From contig NZ_JPYO01000042.1 in the NCBI RefSeq assembly GCF_000757485.1, positions 1,120,296 through 1,184,295 of the forward strand: DNA of 64,000 nucleotides, in the 5' to 3' direction. A program made the translations under genes and the position numbers. This document shows positions 36,618-46,044 of the stretch, piece after piece. The DNA is from Achromobacter sp. RTa. Its GTDB lineage: Bacteria; Pseudomonadota; Gammaproteobacteria; Burkholderiales; Burkholderiaceae_B. The notes under the pieces were generated by a model. The model had not been told where the DNA came from. It saw nothing but the letters and a program-made list of their open reading frames with translations, and made no database searches. Numbering within the stretch: position 1 is the first letter of the stretch; each line of letters starts with the position of its first letter.

Positions 36618-36953
36618 CGCGCCTCACGATAGCTCGCCTGCGAGACTAACGAAACAGCGATTCTAGAATCCTGCCTCAGTCCCGGTGTCCCGCTAGACCA
36701 CGAGTCCAGCCGGGGCATCGGCAAACTTCCCCCCTCTCCTCTGTCCCCCATTCCCGGCTCCGCCCGGCGATCCTGTTTTCCCCGATTCCAGACGTTTCCC
36801 GGCCCGCGAAGCTGCGCAGGGGCGCAAGAATGCCCACAATCCGCCACTATCGGTCTATGCTGTCGCTCTTGCCGCCCCACGGCGCCGCCCACGCAGAGGA
36901 CGCGCCGCAGAGGCCGATTATTGCACTGCGTCATATAACCATATAATGATCCG
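36618..36953. other. Non-coding hpf-ptsN gap with a TATAAT box
   Basis: 336 bases without a supported gene. It contains the 12-bp palindrome GATTCTAGAATC at 36659-36670 and ends with an AT-rich segment holding TATAAT at 36942-36947, only 6 bases before the ptsN ATG. A weak TTGCAC lies at 36921-36926, 15 bases before it. I see no hairpin-plus-T terminator after hpf. Confidence 0.5.
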
Positions 36954-37409
36954 ATGAATCATTTGTCGCGCATCCTACCCGCCGGCAACGTCGTGCTCGA
37001 TATGCTCGCAACGAGCAAGAAACGTGCGTTCGAGCAGGCCGGCCTTCTCTTCGAAAACAACCACGGCTTGGCTCGGGCGCTCGTGTTCGACAGCCTGTTT
37101 GCCAGGGAACGCCTGGGCTCCACGGCCTTGGGGCAGGGAGTGGCCGTTCCGCACGGCCGCGTGAAGGGCCTGGAGCAGGCGCTGGCGGCCTTCATCCGCC
37201 TCGCCCAGCCCATCGCCTTCGATGCGCCCGACGGACAGCCGGTCTCGATGCTGCTCTGCCTGCTGGTGCCCGAAGCTGCAACGCAGCAACACCTGGACAT
37301 CCTGGCCGAACTGGCCCAGCTCATGTCCAACAAGGCATTGCGCGAGGCCCTGGCCACGGAAACCGATCCGGCCATCGTCCACAAGATGCTCACGACCGGC
37401 CAACTCTGA
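36954..37409 (+). CDS. ptsN: Nitrogen PTS EIIA component (PtsN)
   Basis: A 151-residue EIIA-Ntr protein. The phosphorylated histidine is H67 in GVAVPHGRVKG. It begins MNHLSRILPAGNVVLDMLATSKKRAFEQAG. PtsN is the end of the PTSNtr phosphorelay and affects potassium and stress responses. No Shine-Dalgarno is visible before the ATG, and TATAAT lies 6 bases upstream, so the message may be leaderless. hprK follows after 21 bases. Confidence 0.96.
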   Translation: MNHLSRILPAGNVVLDMLATSKKRAFEQAGLLFENNHGLARALVFDSLFARERLGSTALGQGVAVPHGRVKGLEQALAAFIRLAQPIAFDAPDGQPVSMLLCLLVPEAATQQHLDILAELAQLMSNKALREALATETDPAIVHKMLTTGQL

Positions 37410-37430
37410 TCTTCCCGCGGAAACGGTGCC

Positions 37431-38357
37431 ATGCTCACGGTGCAGGAACTCGTCGACGACAACGCCGACAAAATCCCCTTTAACTGGATTTCAGGCCAGG
37501 GCGCAGCCGACCGCGCAATTCCCGACGACGGCATGTCGGCCGCGGACCTCGTCGGCCACCTGAACCTCATCCACCCGTCGCGCATCCAGGTGTTCGGCCA
37601 GGAAGAGCTGGCGTACTACACGCGCTTCGACCTGCGCCGCCGCATGCACCACATGGACGAGCTGCTGATCGGCGGCGTCCCCGCCATCCTGCTGGCCGAC
37701 GGACTGACGCCGCCCCAGGATCTGGTCGACCAGTGCGAGCAGCACCAGGTGCCGCTGCTGTCCACTCCCGTGGCGGCCGCACAGCTCATCGACCTGCTGC
37801 GCATCTACCTGGGCAAGAAGCTGGCGCCCACGACCACGGTGCACGGCGTGTTCCTGGATGTGCTCGGCCTGGGGGTGCTCATCACCGGCGAATCCGGCCT
37901 GGGCAAGAGCGAACTGGCGCTGGAGCTGATCTCGCGCGGGCACGGCCTGGTGGCCGACGACGCCGTGGAATTCTCGCGCACCGCCCCCAACATGATCGAG
38001 GGCCACTGCCCGCAACTGCTGCAGAACCTGCTGGAAGTGCGCGGGCTGGGCCTGCTCGATATCCGCACCATCTTCGGCGAGACCTCCGTGCGCCGGAAGA
38101 TGCGCCTGAAGCTCATCGTGCACCTGGTGCGCGCCACCGCGCAGGACAAGTTCGAGCGGCTGCCGCTGCAGGACATCACGCAGGACATGCTGGGCCTGCC
38201 GGTGCGCAAAGTGATGCTGCAGGTCGCCGCCGGCCGCAATCTGGCCGTGCTGGTGGAGGCCGCCGTGCGCAACACGATCCTGAAGCTGCGCGGCATCGAC
38301 ACGCTGGGCGAATTCATGGAGCGCCAGGCGATGGCGATCCTCCAAAGCAGCAAGTAA
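37431..38357 (+). CDS. hprK: HPr kinase/phosphorylase
   Basis: A 308-residue enzyme with a Walker A loop GESGLGKS at 153-160, the preceding [15 protein letters not shown] and the HPrK signature [17 protein letters not shown]. It phosphorylates and dephosphorylates a serine of HPr-like proteins. In betaproteobacteria it usually links to ptsN and rapZ. Here rapZ is displaced by three genes of another type. The next gene starts only 4 bases after the stop. Confidence 0.97.
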   Translation: MLTVQELVDDNADKIPFNWISGQGAADRAIPDDGMSAADLVGHLNLIHPSRIQVFGQEELAYYTRFDLRRRMHHMDELLIGGVPAILLADGLTPPQDLVDQCEQHQVPLLSTPVAAAQLIDLLRIYLGKKLAPTTTVHGVFLDVLGLGVLITGESGLGKSELALELISRGHGLVADDAVEFSRTAPNMIEGHCPQLLQNLLEVRGLGLLDIRTIFGETSVRRKMRLKLIVHLVRATAQDKFERLPLQDITQDMLGLPVRKVMLQVAAGRNLAVLVEAAVRNTILKLRGIDTLGEFMERQAMAILQSSK

Positions 38358-38361
38358 ACGC

Positions 38362-39837
38362 GTGCCGCCCGGCGATGCCGTGAGCCTCTACGAGACCCTG
38401 GCGGCCGAGATCGCCAAATCGATACGCGACGGCGTCCTGCGCGCGGGCGACAAACTCCCTTCCGTGCGCGACGCCTGCGCGGCGCGGCGGGTCAGCCCCT
38501 CCACGGTATTCCAGGCCTATTACCTGCTGGAAGCCCGCGGCCTGATCCGGGCGCAGCCGCGCTCCGGCTACTACGTCAACGCGCCCGCGGCCTCGCTGCC
38601 GCCCGAACCGGGCGCGTCGAACCCGGACGGCGGATCGACGGAGCTCGCGATCAGCGAGCGCATCTTCGACATCCTCGGCTCCGTGCGCAACCGCGACGTC
38701 AAACCGCTGGGCTCGGCCTTCCCCTCGCCGCTGCTGTTCCCGCTGCCGCGGCTCGCCCAGGCGATGGCCGCGCACCTGAAGCGCCAGGATCCGCTCGACA
38801 CGGTGGAAGACCTGGCGCCCGGCAACCCCGCCCTGCGCCGCCAGATCGCGCTGCGCTACCTGATCGGCGGCATCAACGTGCCCGCCAGCGACATCGTCGT
38901 CACCAACGGCGCGCTCGAAGCGCTCAATCTTTGCCTGCAGGCGGTCACCCAGCCCGGCGACACGGTGATGGTCGAAGCGCCCACCTTCTACGGCGCCCTC
39001 CAGGCGCTTGAACGGCAGGGGTTGAAGGCGCTGGAAGTACCCACCCATCCGCGCACCGGCGTCGACTTGGACGCAATGGAGGCCGCCATCCGGCGCCACG
39101 CGCCCAAGGCCTGCTGGCTGATGACCCAGTTCCAGAATCCGCTGGGCAGCCTGATGCCGGCCGACAGGAAGCGGCAGCTCGTGGAGATGCTGGCCCGCCA
39201 TGGCATCCCCCTGATCGAAGACGACGTGTACGGCGAGCTGTACTTCGGACCCTCGCGGCCCGTGCCCGCCAAGGCCTACGATACCCAGGGGCTGGTGCTG
39301 CATTGCTCGTCGTTCTCGAAGTGCCTGGCGCCGGGCTACCGCATCGGCTGGGCCTGCGCCGGCCGCTATGCCCAGCGCGTGCAACGCCTCAAGCTGTCCT
39401 CGACGCTATCGGCGTCCGGCCCTGCCCAGGGCGCGATCGCCGAATACCTGGAACAAGGCGGCTATGACCGCCACCTGCGCCGCCTGCGCGAAACGCTGCA
39501 GGCGCAGCAAGCGCGCATGGCCGATGCGATCGCCCAGGAGTTTCCCGCGGGCACGCGCGTCACCCGCCCGCAAGGCGGCTTCTTCCTGTGGCTGGAGCTG
39601 CCTGCGCGGGTGGATGCGCTGACTTTGCATCGGCAGGCGCTGGAGCGCGGCATCAGCGTGGCCCCCGGCCCCATCTTTTCGGCCAGCGGCCAGTTCGGCA
39701 GCGCCGTGCGGCTCAACTACGGCCACCCCTGGGATGCCGGCGCCCAGGACGCGATCCGCGTGCTGGGCGAGCTGGCGCGCCAGGCCTGTACGCAGGCCCG
39801 GACTAGTTCCGCGTCGATGCCGCGCGCGCCCTCTTGA
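38362..39837 (+). CDS. MocR-family regulator/aminotransferase fusion
   Basis: A 491-residue protein with an N-terminal GntR winged helix (SIRDGVLRAGDKLPSVRDACAARRVSPSTVFQAYYLLEARGL) and a type I aminotransferase-like domain (LAPGNPALRRQIALRYL, SSFSKCLAPGYRIGW with the PLP lysine). MocR proteins are PLP-dependent transcription factors. Start codon: GTG at 38362, with another GTG at 38380. Its 3' end overlaps the convergent cytochrome c gene by 35 bases. Its target is unknown. It begins the stretch that separates hprK from rapZ. Confidence 0.92.
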   Translation: MPPGDAVSLYETLAAEIAKSIRDGVLRAGDKLPSVRDACAARRVSPSTVFQAYYLLEARGLIRAQPRSGYYVNAPAASLPPEPGASNPDGGSTELAISERIFDILGSVRNRDVKPLGSAFPSPLLFPLPRLAQAMAAHLKRQDPLDTVEDLAPGNPALRRQIALRYLIGGINVPASDIVVTNGALEALNLCLQAVTQPGDTVMVEAPTFYGALQALERQGLKALEVPTHPRTGVDLDAMEAAIRRHAPKACWLMTQFQNPLGSLMPADRKRQLVEMLARHGIPLIEDDVYGELYFGPSRPVPAKAYDTQGLVLHCSSFSKCLAPGYRIGWACAGRYAQRVQRLKLSSTLSASGPAQGAIAEYLEQGGYDRHLRRLRETLQAQQARMADAIAQEFPAGTRVTRPQGGFFLWLELPARVDALTLHRQALERGISVAPGPIFSASGQFGSAVRLNYGHPWDAGAQDAIRVLGELARQACTQARTSSASMPRAPS

Positions 39838-41083
39838 CCTCCAGCGGCGTCACGCCGCCGGCTTCGTTGCCCCAGCTATTGCGGATGTAGGACACCAGCA
39901 TGGCGATGTCGCCGTCGTTGAGCAGTTGCCCGAACGGCGGCATGCCATGGGGCCGCGGGTTCGCCGCCGTGGCGGGCGCATATCCGCCGTCGAGCACCAT
40001 GCGGATGGCGTTGACCGGCGACGGCGCCGTCACGGTGGGATTGCCGGCCAGCGCGGGCCAGGCCGTGCCGCTGCCCTCGCCTGCCGGCTGGTGGCATTGC
40101 GCGCATTGCTGGCGGTAGATCTTGCCGCCCAGCTCCATCGCCGCGGGCGAGACGGGCGTCGATGGCGGATCCGCCGCCGGCACGGCGGGCAGGGACTTCA
40201 GATAAACGCCGATGGCCAGCGCGTCGTCGTCGCTCAGATGCTGCGAGCTGCCCAGGACCACCTCGGCCATCGGACCGCTGGCGCTGGAATGCTTGGACAT
40301 GCCCGTCTTGAGCAGCGCGGCGATGTCCTCGGCCGACCAGCGCCCCAGCCCGGTCTGCATATCGTTGGTGAGCGGCGGCGCGTACCAGTCCAGCACCGGG
40401 ATCTCGCCACCGCCCAGGGACTGGTCCGAACGCAGCGCGCCGAGGCGATTGCGCGGCGTGTGGCAGGCGGCGCAATGCCCCAGCCCTTCGACCAGATAAC
40501 GCCCGCGGTTCCATTGCATCGACTGGCCCGCGTCGGCCTCCAGGACGCCCGGCTTGAAATACAGCGCCCGCCAGGCGGCCAGCAGGGCGCGCTGGTCGTA
40601 CGGGAAATCGAGCTCGGGCGGCCGGCTGGGCTGGCTGACGGGAGGCACGCTGCGCAGGTAGGCGAACAGCGCGTCGGAATCCGCGCGGGTGACGCGCGTG
40701 TATTCCGTGTACGGGAAGGCGGGATAGAGCAGCGTGCCGTCCCGCGACTTGCCGTTGTGCAGCGCCTGCCAGAAATCATCGGCAGTCCAGGCGCCGATGC
40801 CGGTCTTTTCGTCGGGGGTGATGTTCGGGCCGTACACCGTGCCGAACGGCGTCGGGATGGCCGTGCCCCCCGCCAGCGCCTTGCCGCCCCGGCTCGTGTG
40901 GCAGGCCATGCAATTGCCGGCCGACGCGAGATAGCGCCCTCGCTCGATCAGGGTCGAGGCATCCGTGGCGGCCGCGGCCGGACCGGTGCTGGAATCGTCG
41001 CGCGTGCCCGCCCAATAAAGGCCGCCCGCCACCGCGACAGCCGCCAGCAGCAGGACCAACAGGGCTTTCTTCATGAGTTTCAT
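39803..41083 (-). CDS. Membrane-anchored triheme cytochrome c (dehydrogenase subunit type)
   Basis: The 426-residue protein has three CxxCH haem sites: CMACH at 58-62, CAACH near residue 203 and CAQCH near 335. The N-terminal hydrophobic stretch (ALLVLLLAAVAVAGGLYWAG) is a membrane anchor or uncleaved signal. This is the plan of the cytochrome c subunit of membrane alcohol, aldehyde or gluconate dehydrogenases, but no dehydrogenase subunit is adjacent. It forms a pair with the diheme cytochrome upstream (12 bases between them). Confidence 0.92.
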   Translation of the reverse strand: MKLMKKALLVLLLAAVAVAGGLYWAGTRDDSSTGPAAAATDASTLIERGRYLASAGNCMACHTSRGGKALAGGTAIPTPFGTVYGPNITPDEKTGIGAWTADDFWQALHNGKSRDGTLLYPAFPYTEYTRVTRADSDALFAYLRSVPPVSQPSRPPELDFPYDQRALLAAWRALYFKPGVLEADAGQSMQWNRGRYLVEGLGHCAACHTPRNRLGALRSDQSLGGGEIPVLDWYAPPLTNDMQTGLGRWSAEDIAALLKTGMSKHSSASGPMAEVVLGSSQHLSDDDALAIGVYLKSLPAVPAADPPSTPVSPAAMELGGKIYRQQCAQCHQPAGEGSGTAWPALAGNPTVTAPSPVNAIRMVLDGGYAPATAANPRPHGMPPFGQLLNDGDIAMLVSYIRNSWGNEAGGVTPLEVKRARAASTRN

Positions 41084-41095
41084 CCGCTCGCCCGC

Positions 41096-41854
41096 CTACC
41101 GTTGTGCCTGGCTGCCGCATTCCGCGGGCAGGCGCAGCGCGCCTGCAGGTTCGGGCGCATAGGGTTCCACGACCGGCCGCGACGACAGCCATGCGGCCAG
41201 CGCGCCGATATCGGCGGGGGTGAGCTTGTTGGAGATGTCGGCCATGCAGTCCGGCTCGGCCGCGCGGCGCAGCCCGTTCTTCCAGCTGCCGATCTGCGAA
41301 CCGATGTAGTCGCGCGGCAGGCCTAGCAGGCCGGGGATCGCGGGCTGCAGGCCGCCCAGGGCGGCGCCGTGACAGGACGCGCAGGCGGGCAGGCCGCGCG
41401 CCGCGTCGCCGTCCAGCGCCAGCCTGCGGCCGGCCTCCAGCGTGGCGGCGGACACCTCGGCGCGCGCCGGCGGCGGATACGGCACGTGCTGTTCGGAGAA
41501 GTACGCCGCCATTTCGCGCAGGTAATCATCCGGCAGGCCGGCCAGCAGATGGCTCATAGGGCGGTACTGGCGCCGGTCATCGCGGAAATTGAGCAGCTGG
41601 TGGTACAGGTATTCCTGCGGCTTGCCGGCCAGGCGCGGATAGTAGCCGTCGGTGCCGGCCCTGCCCTGCGCGCCATGGCAGGCCGTACAGGCGGCCACCC
41701 GGGCCGCCATGGTATCGGGAAGCAAGGGCGCCGGGGAAGCGTCCTGGGCCTGCGCGGGCGCTGCCGAAAAAACGACGGCGGCGGCAGCCACGAGAGCGGA
41801 GATTGCCCAAAACCGCGGCAGTGAAACACTACGAAAGGAAATGAGGGCTAACAT
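41096..41854 (-). CDS. Diheme cytochrome c (cytochrome c4-like)
   Basis: A 252-residue periplasmic protein with a signal peptide (about residues 1-36, ending AQAQDAS) and two haem motifs, CTACH and CASCH, each in a class I cytochrome-like half (PRLAGKPQEYLYHQLLNFRDDRRQYRPM and PGLLGLPRDYIGSQIGSWKNG). It fits c4-type diheme cytochromes. It would carry electrons to a terminal oxidase or be the partner of the triheme protein, whose gene begins 12 bases after its stop. The pair looks like an operon inserted in the ptsN-hprK-rapZ neighbourhood. Confidence 0.9.
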   Translation of the reverse strand: MLALISFRSVSLPRFWAISALVAAAAVVFSAAPAQAQDASPAPLLPDTMAARVAACTACHGAQGRAGTDGYYPRLAGKPQEYLYHQLLNFRDDRRQYRPMSHLLAGLPDDYLREMAAYFSEQHVPYPPPARAEVSAATLEAGRRLALDGDAARGLPACASCHGAALGGLQPAIPGLLGLPRDYIGSQIGSWKNGLRRAAEPDCMADISNKLTPADIGALAAWLSSRPVVEPYAPEPAGALRLPAECGSQAQR

Positions 41855-42032
41855 CTAGGTCGAATTCCAATCCCCCGAAGCGCATGACGGCGGGGCGCGT
41901 ATGTGAATCTGTCGAGTACCCGGCGCCAAGCTTACGCCAGGGCTGCCAGAAAGGTACAGGCGCAGATTCGGAGTTTACGGCCATATCAGATGCCATCCCG
42001 CCGGCATCGTCCTGGAAAAGCGTGCCACAATC

Positions 42033-42911
42033 ATGTCCATGTTGAAAGTCGTCCTAGTCACCGGCATCTCCGGCTCCGGCAAGTCCGTCGCCCTGCGCAT
42101 GCTCGAGGATGCCAGCTACACCTGCGTCGACAATCTGCCCGTAAGGTTCCTGACCGAATTCATCGCCAACGTCCGGGACGAAGGCCTGGAGCGGGTGGCC
42201 GTCGCCATCGACGTCCGCTCGCCCGGCGAGCTCGCCGAGCTGCCCGACGTGGTGACCGCGCTGCGCGCCATGGGCACGAGCCTGCGCGTGGTTTTCCTGG
42301 ACGCCAGCACCGCGACGCTGGTGCAGCGCTACTCCGAATCCCGCCGCCGCCATCCCCTTACCGATCGCCTGCAGCGCGGCGGCACTGCTCCTTCCCTGAC
42401 CGACTGTATCGCGCTGGAGCGCGAACTGCTGGCGCCGCTGCGCGAACAGGAACACGTCATCGACACCTCGGACCTGACGCCCGGGCAGTTGCGCGCCTGG
42501 ATCCGGGACCTGATCCAGGCGGACCGCGCGCCGCTGGTCCTGACGTTCGAATCCTTCGCCTACAAGCGCGGCGTGCCCCGGGACGCCGACCTGGTGTTCG
42601 ATGTGCGCTGCCTGCCCAACCCCTACTATGACCGCAACCTGCGGCCCCTGACCGGGCGCGACGAGCCCGTGGCCGCCTGGCTGGCCGGGTTCGAGCAGGT
42701 GGGGCTGATGATCGACGACATCGCCGGCTTCCTGAACCGCTGGCTGCCGCGCTACACGCAAGACACCCGCAACTACCTGACCGTCGCCATCGGCTGCACC
42801 GGCGGCCAGCACCGTTCCGTGTACGTGGTGGAACAGCTCGCGCTGCGGTTCGCCGACCACGACCCGCTGCTGGTGCGCCACCGCACGCAACTTCCCGACG
42901 AATCCGCATGA
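42033..42911 (+). CDS. rapZ: RNase adapter protein RapZ (YvcJ)
   Basis: A 292-residue P-loop protein with Walker A GISGSGKS near residue 11 and the C-terminal signature GCTGGQHRSVYVVEQL. It binds GlcN6P-pathway small RNAs in enterobacteria and affects envelope sugar synthesis; the betaproteobacterial role is less known. The ATG at 42033 has a weak ribosome site (an alternative methionine lies two codons on). Its stop overlaps the start of the next gene (ATGA). Confidence 0.96.
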   Translation: MSMLKVVLVTGISGSGKSVALRMLEDASYTCVDNLPVRFLTEFIANVRDEGLERVAVAIDVRSPGELAELPDVVTALRAMGTSLRVVFLDASTATLVQRYSESRRRHPLTDRLQRGGTAPSLTDCIALERELLAPLREQEHVIDTSDLTPGQLRAWIRDLIQADRAPLVLTFESFAYKRGVPRDADLVFDVRCLPNPYYDRNLRPLTGRDEPVAAWLAGFEQVGLMIDDIAGFLNRWLPRYTQDTRNYLTVAIGCTGGQHRSVYVVEQLALRFADHDPLLVRHRTQLPDESA

Positions 42912-43870
42912 CCCTGTCCCGTCCGCTCCGCCTGATCCTGATGTTGTCGCTGGCCATTGCCGTGGCCGCTTGTTCGTCCACCGGCGGCGGGCGCAAGAAA
43001 GGCGGCTACTACAAGGATGACGGGCCGGACTCGAATCCGCCGTCGAACCTGGACCAGGTGCCCGACGCGGTACCCAAGGTGGAACCGTACGCCAGCGGCG
43101 CGAACCGTCCGTACGTCGTGTTCGGCCAGCGCTACGTGCCCGACACCAGCGGCCAGCCCTACAAGAAACGCGGCATCGCCTCCTGGTACGGCAAGAAGTT
43201 CCACGGCAACTCCACGTCCATCGGCGAGTCCTACGACATGTACGCCATGACGGCCGCCCACACGACGCTTCCGCTGCCCAGCTACGCCCGCGTCACCAGC
43301 CTGGTCAACGGCAAGACGATCATCGTGCGGGTGAACGACCGCGGCCCGTTCCACAGCGACCGCATCATGGACCTGTCCTATGTCGCGGCATACAAGCTCG
43401 GCATCGTCGGCCCGGGCAGCGGTCAGGTAATCGTGGAAGCCATCCCTCCCGACGAAATACGGCGCCTGGCCTCGCAGGGCGCGCCTGCCGCCGCTCTCCC
43501 GGAGCCCGCCTCGGCGACCGGCTCCACGCCGGTGCTCGCCCCGGTGGACGCCGCGCCCGTCGCGCTCACGGCCGAGCCCCTGCCCGCGCCCGCTCCCGGT
43601 TCCGCGCCCGTGCGCCAGCCGGCCGCGGGCGGCCTCGGCAACGTCTATCTACAGGTGGGCGCGTTCAGCCAGCCGGCCAACGCGCAATCGCTGGTCAGCC
43701 GGATCAATAACCAGCTGGGCGCCGACGGCGCGCCGCCCGCCTCGATGGAACAGTCCAACAACCTCTACCGGGTCAAGATCGGGCCCTACCCCGACCGCCA
43801 AAGCGCGCTGAACGCCGTGCAGCTGGTGTCGGACCGCATCGGCATCCTGCCCAGCATCGCCGCGCAATAA
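42908..43870 (+). CDS. rlpA: Septal-ring lytic transglycosylase RlpA-like lipoprotein
   Basis: A 320-residue lipoprotein with a signal and lipobox VAAC at C22, followed by a double-psi beta-barrel domain (RGIASWYGKKFHGNSTSIGESYDMYAMTAAHTTLPLPSYARV, VRVNDRGPFHSDRIMDLSYVAA), a proline/alanine-rich linker, and a C-terminal SPOR domain (VYLQVGAFSQPANAQSLV, YRVKIGPYPDRQSAL). It binds denuded glycan strands at the division site. It overlaps rapZ by four bases. Confidence 0.93.
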   Translation: MTLSRPLRLILMLSLAIAVAACSSTGGGRKKGGYYKDDGPDSNPPSNLDQVPDAVPKVEPYASGANRPYVVFGQRYVPDTSGQPYKKRGIASWYGKKFHGNSTSIGESYDMYAMTAAHTTLPLPSYARVTSLVNGKTIIVRVNDRGPFHSDRIMDLSYVAAYKLGIVGPGSGQVIVEAIPPDEIRRLASQGAPAAALPEPASATGSTPVLAPVDAAPVALTAEPLPAPAPGSAPVRQPAAGGLGNVYLQVGAFSQPANAQSLVSRINNQLGADGAPPASMEQSNNLYRVKIGPYPDRQSALNAVQLVSDRIGILPSIAAQ

Positions 43871-43882
43871 GGAATTCCCTGG

Positions 43883-44467
43883 CTACCAGGGCAGCTCCGC
43901 CTGCCCGTCGCAGACACGGCGCGCCCGCGCGTTGCGGCTGCGGTACAGGTTGCCTTCGTGCGCCAGCAGCGCCTGCTTGCGCGGCAGCCCGCCGCCGAAG
44001 CCTGTCAGGGAGGTGTCGGCGCCGATCACGCGGTGGCAGGGAATGATGATGCTGATCGGGTTGCGCCCAACTGCTCCGCCGACCGCCTGCGCCCCCTTGG
44101 GCCGGCCCACCGTGCGGGCCAGGTCCCCGTAGCTGGCCAGCACGCCGAAAGCCAGGTCGCACAAGGCGTGCCACACCTGGTGCTGGAAAGCCGTCCCGAC
44201 GGGATCCAGCGGCACGTCGAACGTGCGGCGCTGGCTGGCGAACCATTCGTCCAGTTCGCGGCGCGCCTGCTCCAGGATGGGATCGGACTCCGCAAGAACC
44301 CAGCCTTCGGCCGACGGCAGCAGGGCCTGGTCGGTGAACCAGGCGCCCCGCAGGCCCTTGGGGCTGGCGACCAGGCGCATGTCTCCCAAAGGCGTGGGCA
44401 TGTCGCGGTAGGTGAGCCGCTCGGTGGGATCGGCGGGTTTGTTGGACACCACGGTTGCGTAGGTCAT
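43883..44467 (-). CDS. ogt: Methylated-DNA-protein-cysteine methyltransferase
   Basis: A 194-residue O6-alkylguanine repair protein. It carries the acceptor site IIPCHRVIG and the following GFGGGLPRKQALLAHEG. It transfers methyl from O6-methylguanine to its own cysteine. Length is that of the short Ogt type, without the Ada N-terminal domain. It runs toward the end of rlpA (12 bases apart) and is followed upstream by rsmI on the same strand with 4 bases between them, so an rsmI-ogt transcript is likely. Confidence 0.95.
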   Translation of the reverse strand: MTYATVVSNKPADPTERLTYRDMPTPLGDMRLVASPKGLRGAWFTDQALLPSAEGWVLAESDPILEQARRELDEWFASQRRTFDVPLDPVGTAFQHQVWHALCDLAFGVLASYGDLARTVGRPKGAQAVGGAVGRNPISIIIPCHRVIGADTSLTGFGGGLPRKQALLAHEGNLYRSRNARARRVCDGQAELPW

Positions 44468-44471
44468 GGCT

Positions 44472-45407
44472 TTACTCCGCCGCCTTCTTGCGGGCCAGCG
44501 CCCGGTTGTACAGCACGTCCCGCGGCAGGCCCGAGACCTTGGCGGCGACGCGGGCGGCGTCGCGCAGCGACAGCGACTCCAGCAAGGCGTCCAGCAGCGC
44601 GTCGGTGCGGGGATCGGCGTCGTCCTGCTCCGGTTCGTTTTCGCGGGCGTGCGCGATCAACACGAATTCGCCCTGTTCGCGATGGCCGTCCGCCGCCAGC
44701 CAGGCCGCGCCTTCGCCCATCGGGAAGGTGGCGATTTCCTCGAAGCGCTTGGTGAGTTCGCGCGCCACGGTCAGCCGGCGGTCCGGCCCGCAGACCTCCA
44801 GCAGGTCGGCCAGGGTGGCCGCGAGCCGATGCGGCGATTCGAACATCACCACCGGCGCGGGCAAGGCGCACCACGTGCGCAGCCAGCGCTGGCGCGCCGC
44901 GGCCTTGGGCGGCGCGAAGCCCGCGAAGGCATAGGCCGGGTTTTCATCCGTGGTGACGCCGCTGCCCATCAGCGCGGCGATCACGGCGCTGGGGCCGGGC
45001 ACCGGCACCACCTTGAAGCCGGCTTCGCGCACGGTGCGCACGATCCGGGCGCCCGGGTCGCTGACGGCGGGCGCGCCCGCGTCGGATACCAGGGCCACGC
45101 GCTGGCCCTGCTCCAGCCGTTCGCATATGGCCTGGGCTGCCGCGGCCTCGTTGTGGCGGTGAGCCGCCATGAGCGGCGTGCCCACGCCCCAGGCGTCCAG
45201 CAGCGTGCGGCTTGCCCGCGTGTCTTCGGCAGCGATTACGTCGGCCCGCTGCAGGGCGTGCCAGGCGCGCAGCCCCAGGTCGCCCAGATTGCCGATCGGC
45301 GTGGCCACGACATACAGCGTCGCAGCGGGCCAATGCTGCTCCGCCACGCGTTCGGCAACGCGGGACCAGGCATCTCCGGCTGGCGGGGGTGAGACATTTT
45401 GATTCAT
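44472..45407 (-). CDS. rsmI: 16S rRNA 2'-O-ribose C1402 methyltransferase
   Basis: A 311-residue tetrapyrrole-methylase-fold enzyme: ATPIGNLGDLGLRAWHAL near residue 35, VALVSDAGAPAVSDPG, and GSGVTTDENPAYAFAGFAPPK. It uses SAM to methylate C1402 of 16S rRNA. It is divergent from yraN, the usual arrangement. The start at 45407 is the first in a long alternative; a second ATG near residue 30 would be shorter, but the present start gives a typical length. Confidence 0.96.
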   Translation of the reverse strand: MNQNVSPPPAGDAWSRVAERVAEQHWPAATLYVVATPIGNLGDLGLRAWHALQRADVIAAEDTRASRTLLDAWGVGTPLMAAHRHNEAAAAQAICERLEQGQRVALVSDAGAPAVSDPGARIVRTVREAGFKVVPVPGPSAVIAALMGSGVTTDENPAYAFAGFAPPKAAARQRWLRTWCALPAPVVMFESPHRLAATLADLLEVCGPDRRLTVARELTKRFEEIATFPMGEGAAWLAADGHREQGEFVLIAHARENEPEQDDADPRTDALLDALLESLSLRDAARVAAKVSGLPRDVLYNRALARKKAAE

Positions 45408-45473
45408 TGCAGCCTACTGACACGGAAAACCATGTCAGTGTAGCCGCCATTGCGCGCCGCCCCTGGAGTCCCC

Positions 45474-45959
45474 ATGACGGATGAGACCTTGCGCCTGGCC
45501 TGCGAACTGGCCCTGGCCGCTCGCCGCCGCGCCGACAAGCGCCGCCGCCGCGCGGGGCGGCGGCCGCCCCCGGCCGATCCGCCTGCCCCGCGCCGCTCCC
45601 CCGCCCAGCGCGAAGGCGACCTCCACGAAGAGGCCGCGCTGCGCCTGTTGCAGGCGCAGGGCCTGACGCTGCTGGCGCGCAACCTGCGGACCCGCGCCGG
45701 CGAGATCGACCTGGCCATGCGCGATGGCGACGTCCTGGTGCTGGTCGAGGTCCGTTCGCGCGGCCGCACCCGCTACGGCGGCGCCGCGGCCAGCATCGGC
45801 CGTGAAAAACAGGCCCGCCTGGCCCGCGCGGCGGCCCACTGGCTGCCCGAACTGGCCCGGCGGCATTGGCGGGGAAAGCCGCCGCCCGCCCGGTTCGACG
45901 CGGTCGTCTTCGAGGCCGGCCGCCCCGAGTGGCTGCGCGGGGCGTTCTGGCTGCCCTGA
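45474..45959 (+). CDS. yraN: YraN-like UPF0102 endonuclease-fold protein
   Basis: The 161-residue protein has the YraN core [51 protein letters not shown], a restriction-endonuclease-like pattern (GEIDL...VEVR). A basic, arginine-rich stretch at 28-50 precedes the core and is unusually long. It is unlikely to be nuclease-inactive, but its activity is not established. A GGAG site precedes the ATG. The gene order yraN-diaA-dolP is conserved. Confidence 0.93.
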   Translation: MTDETLRLACELALAARRRADKRRRRAGRRPPPADPPAPRRSPAQREGDLHEEAALRLLQAQGLTLLARNLRTRAGEIDLAMRDGDVLVLVEVRSRGRTRYGGAAASIGREKQARLARAAAHWLPELARRHWRGKPPPARFDAVVFEAGRPEWLRGAFWLP

Positions 45960-46044
45960 CGCCGCCCCAACCCGGTTACGCCCCCTCCGAAGCTCGTTAC
46001 GCCTGGACAGAACAGGGTAACGGCACCGTGAGATAATCGCGGCC

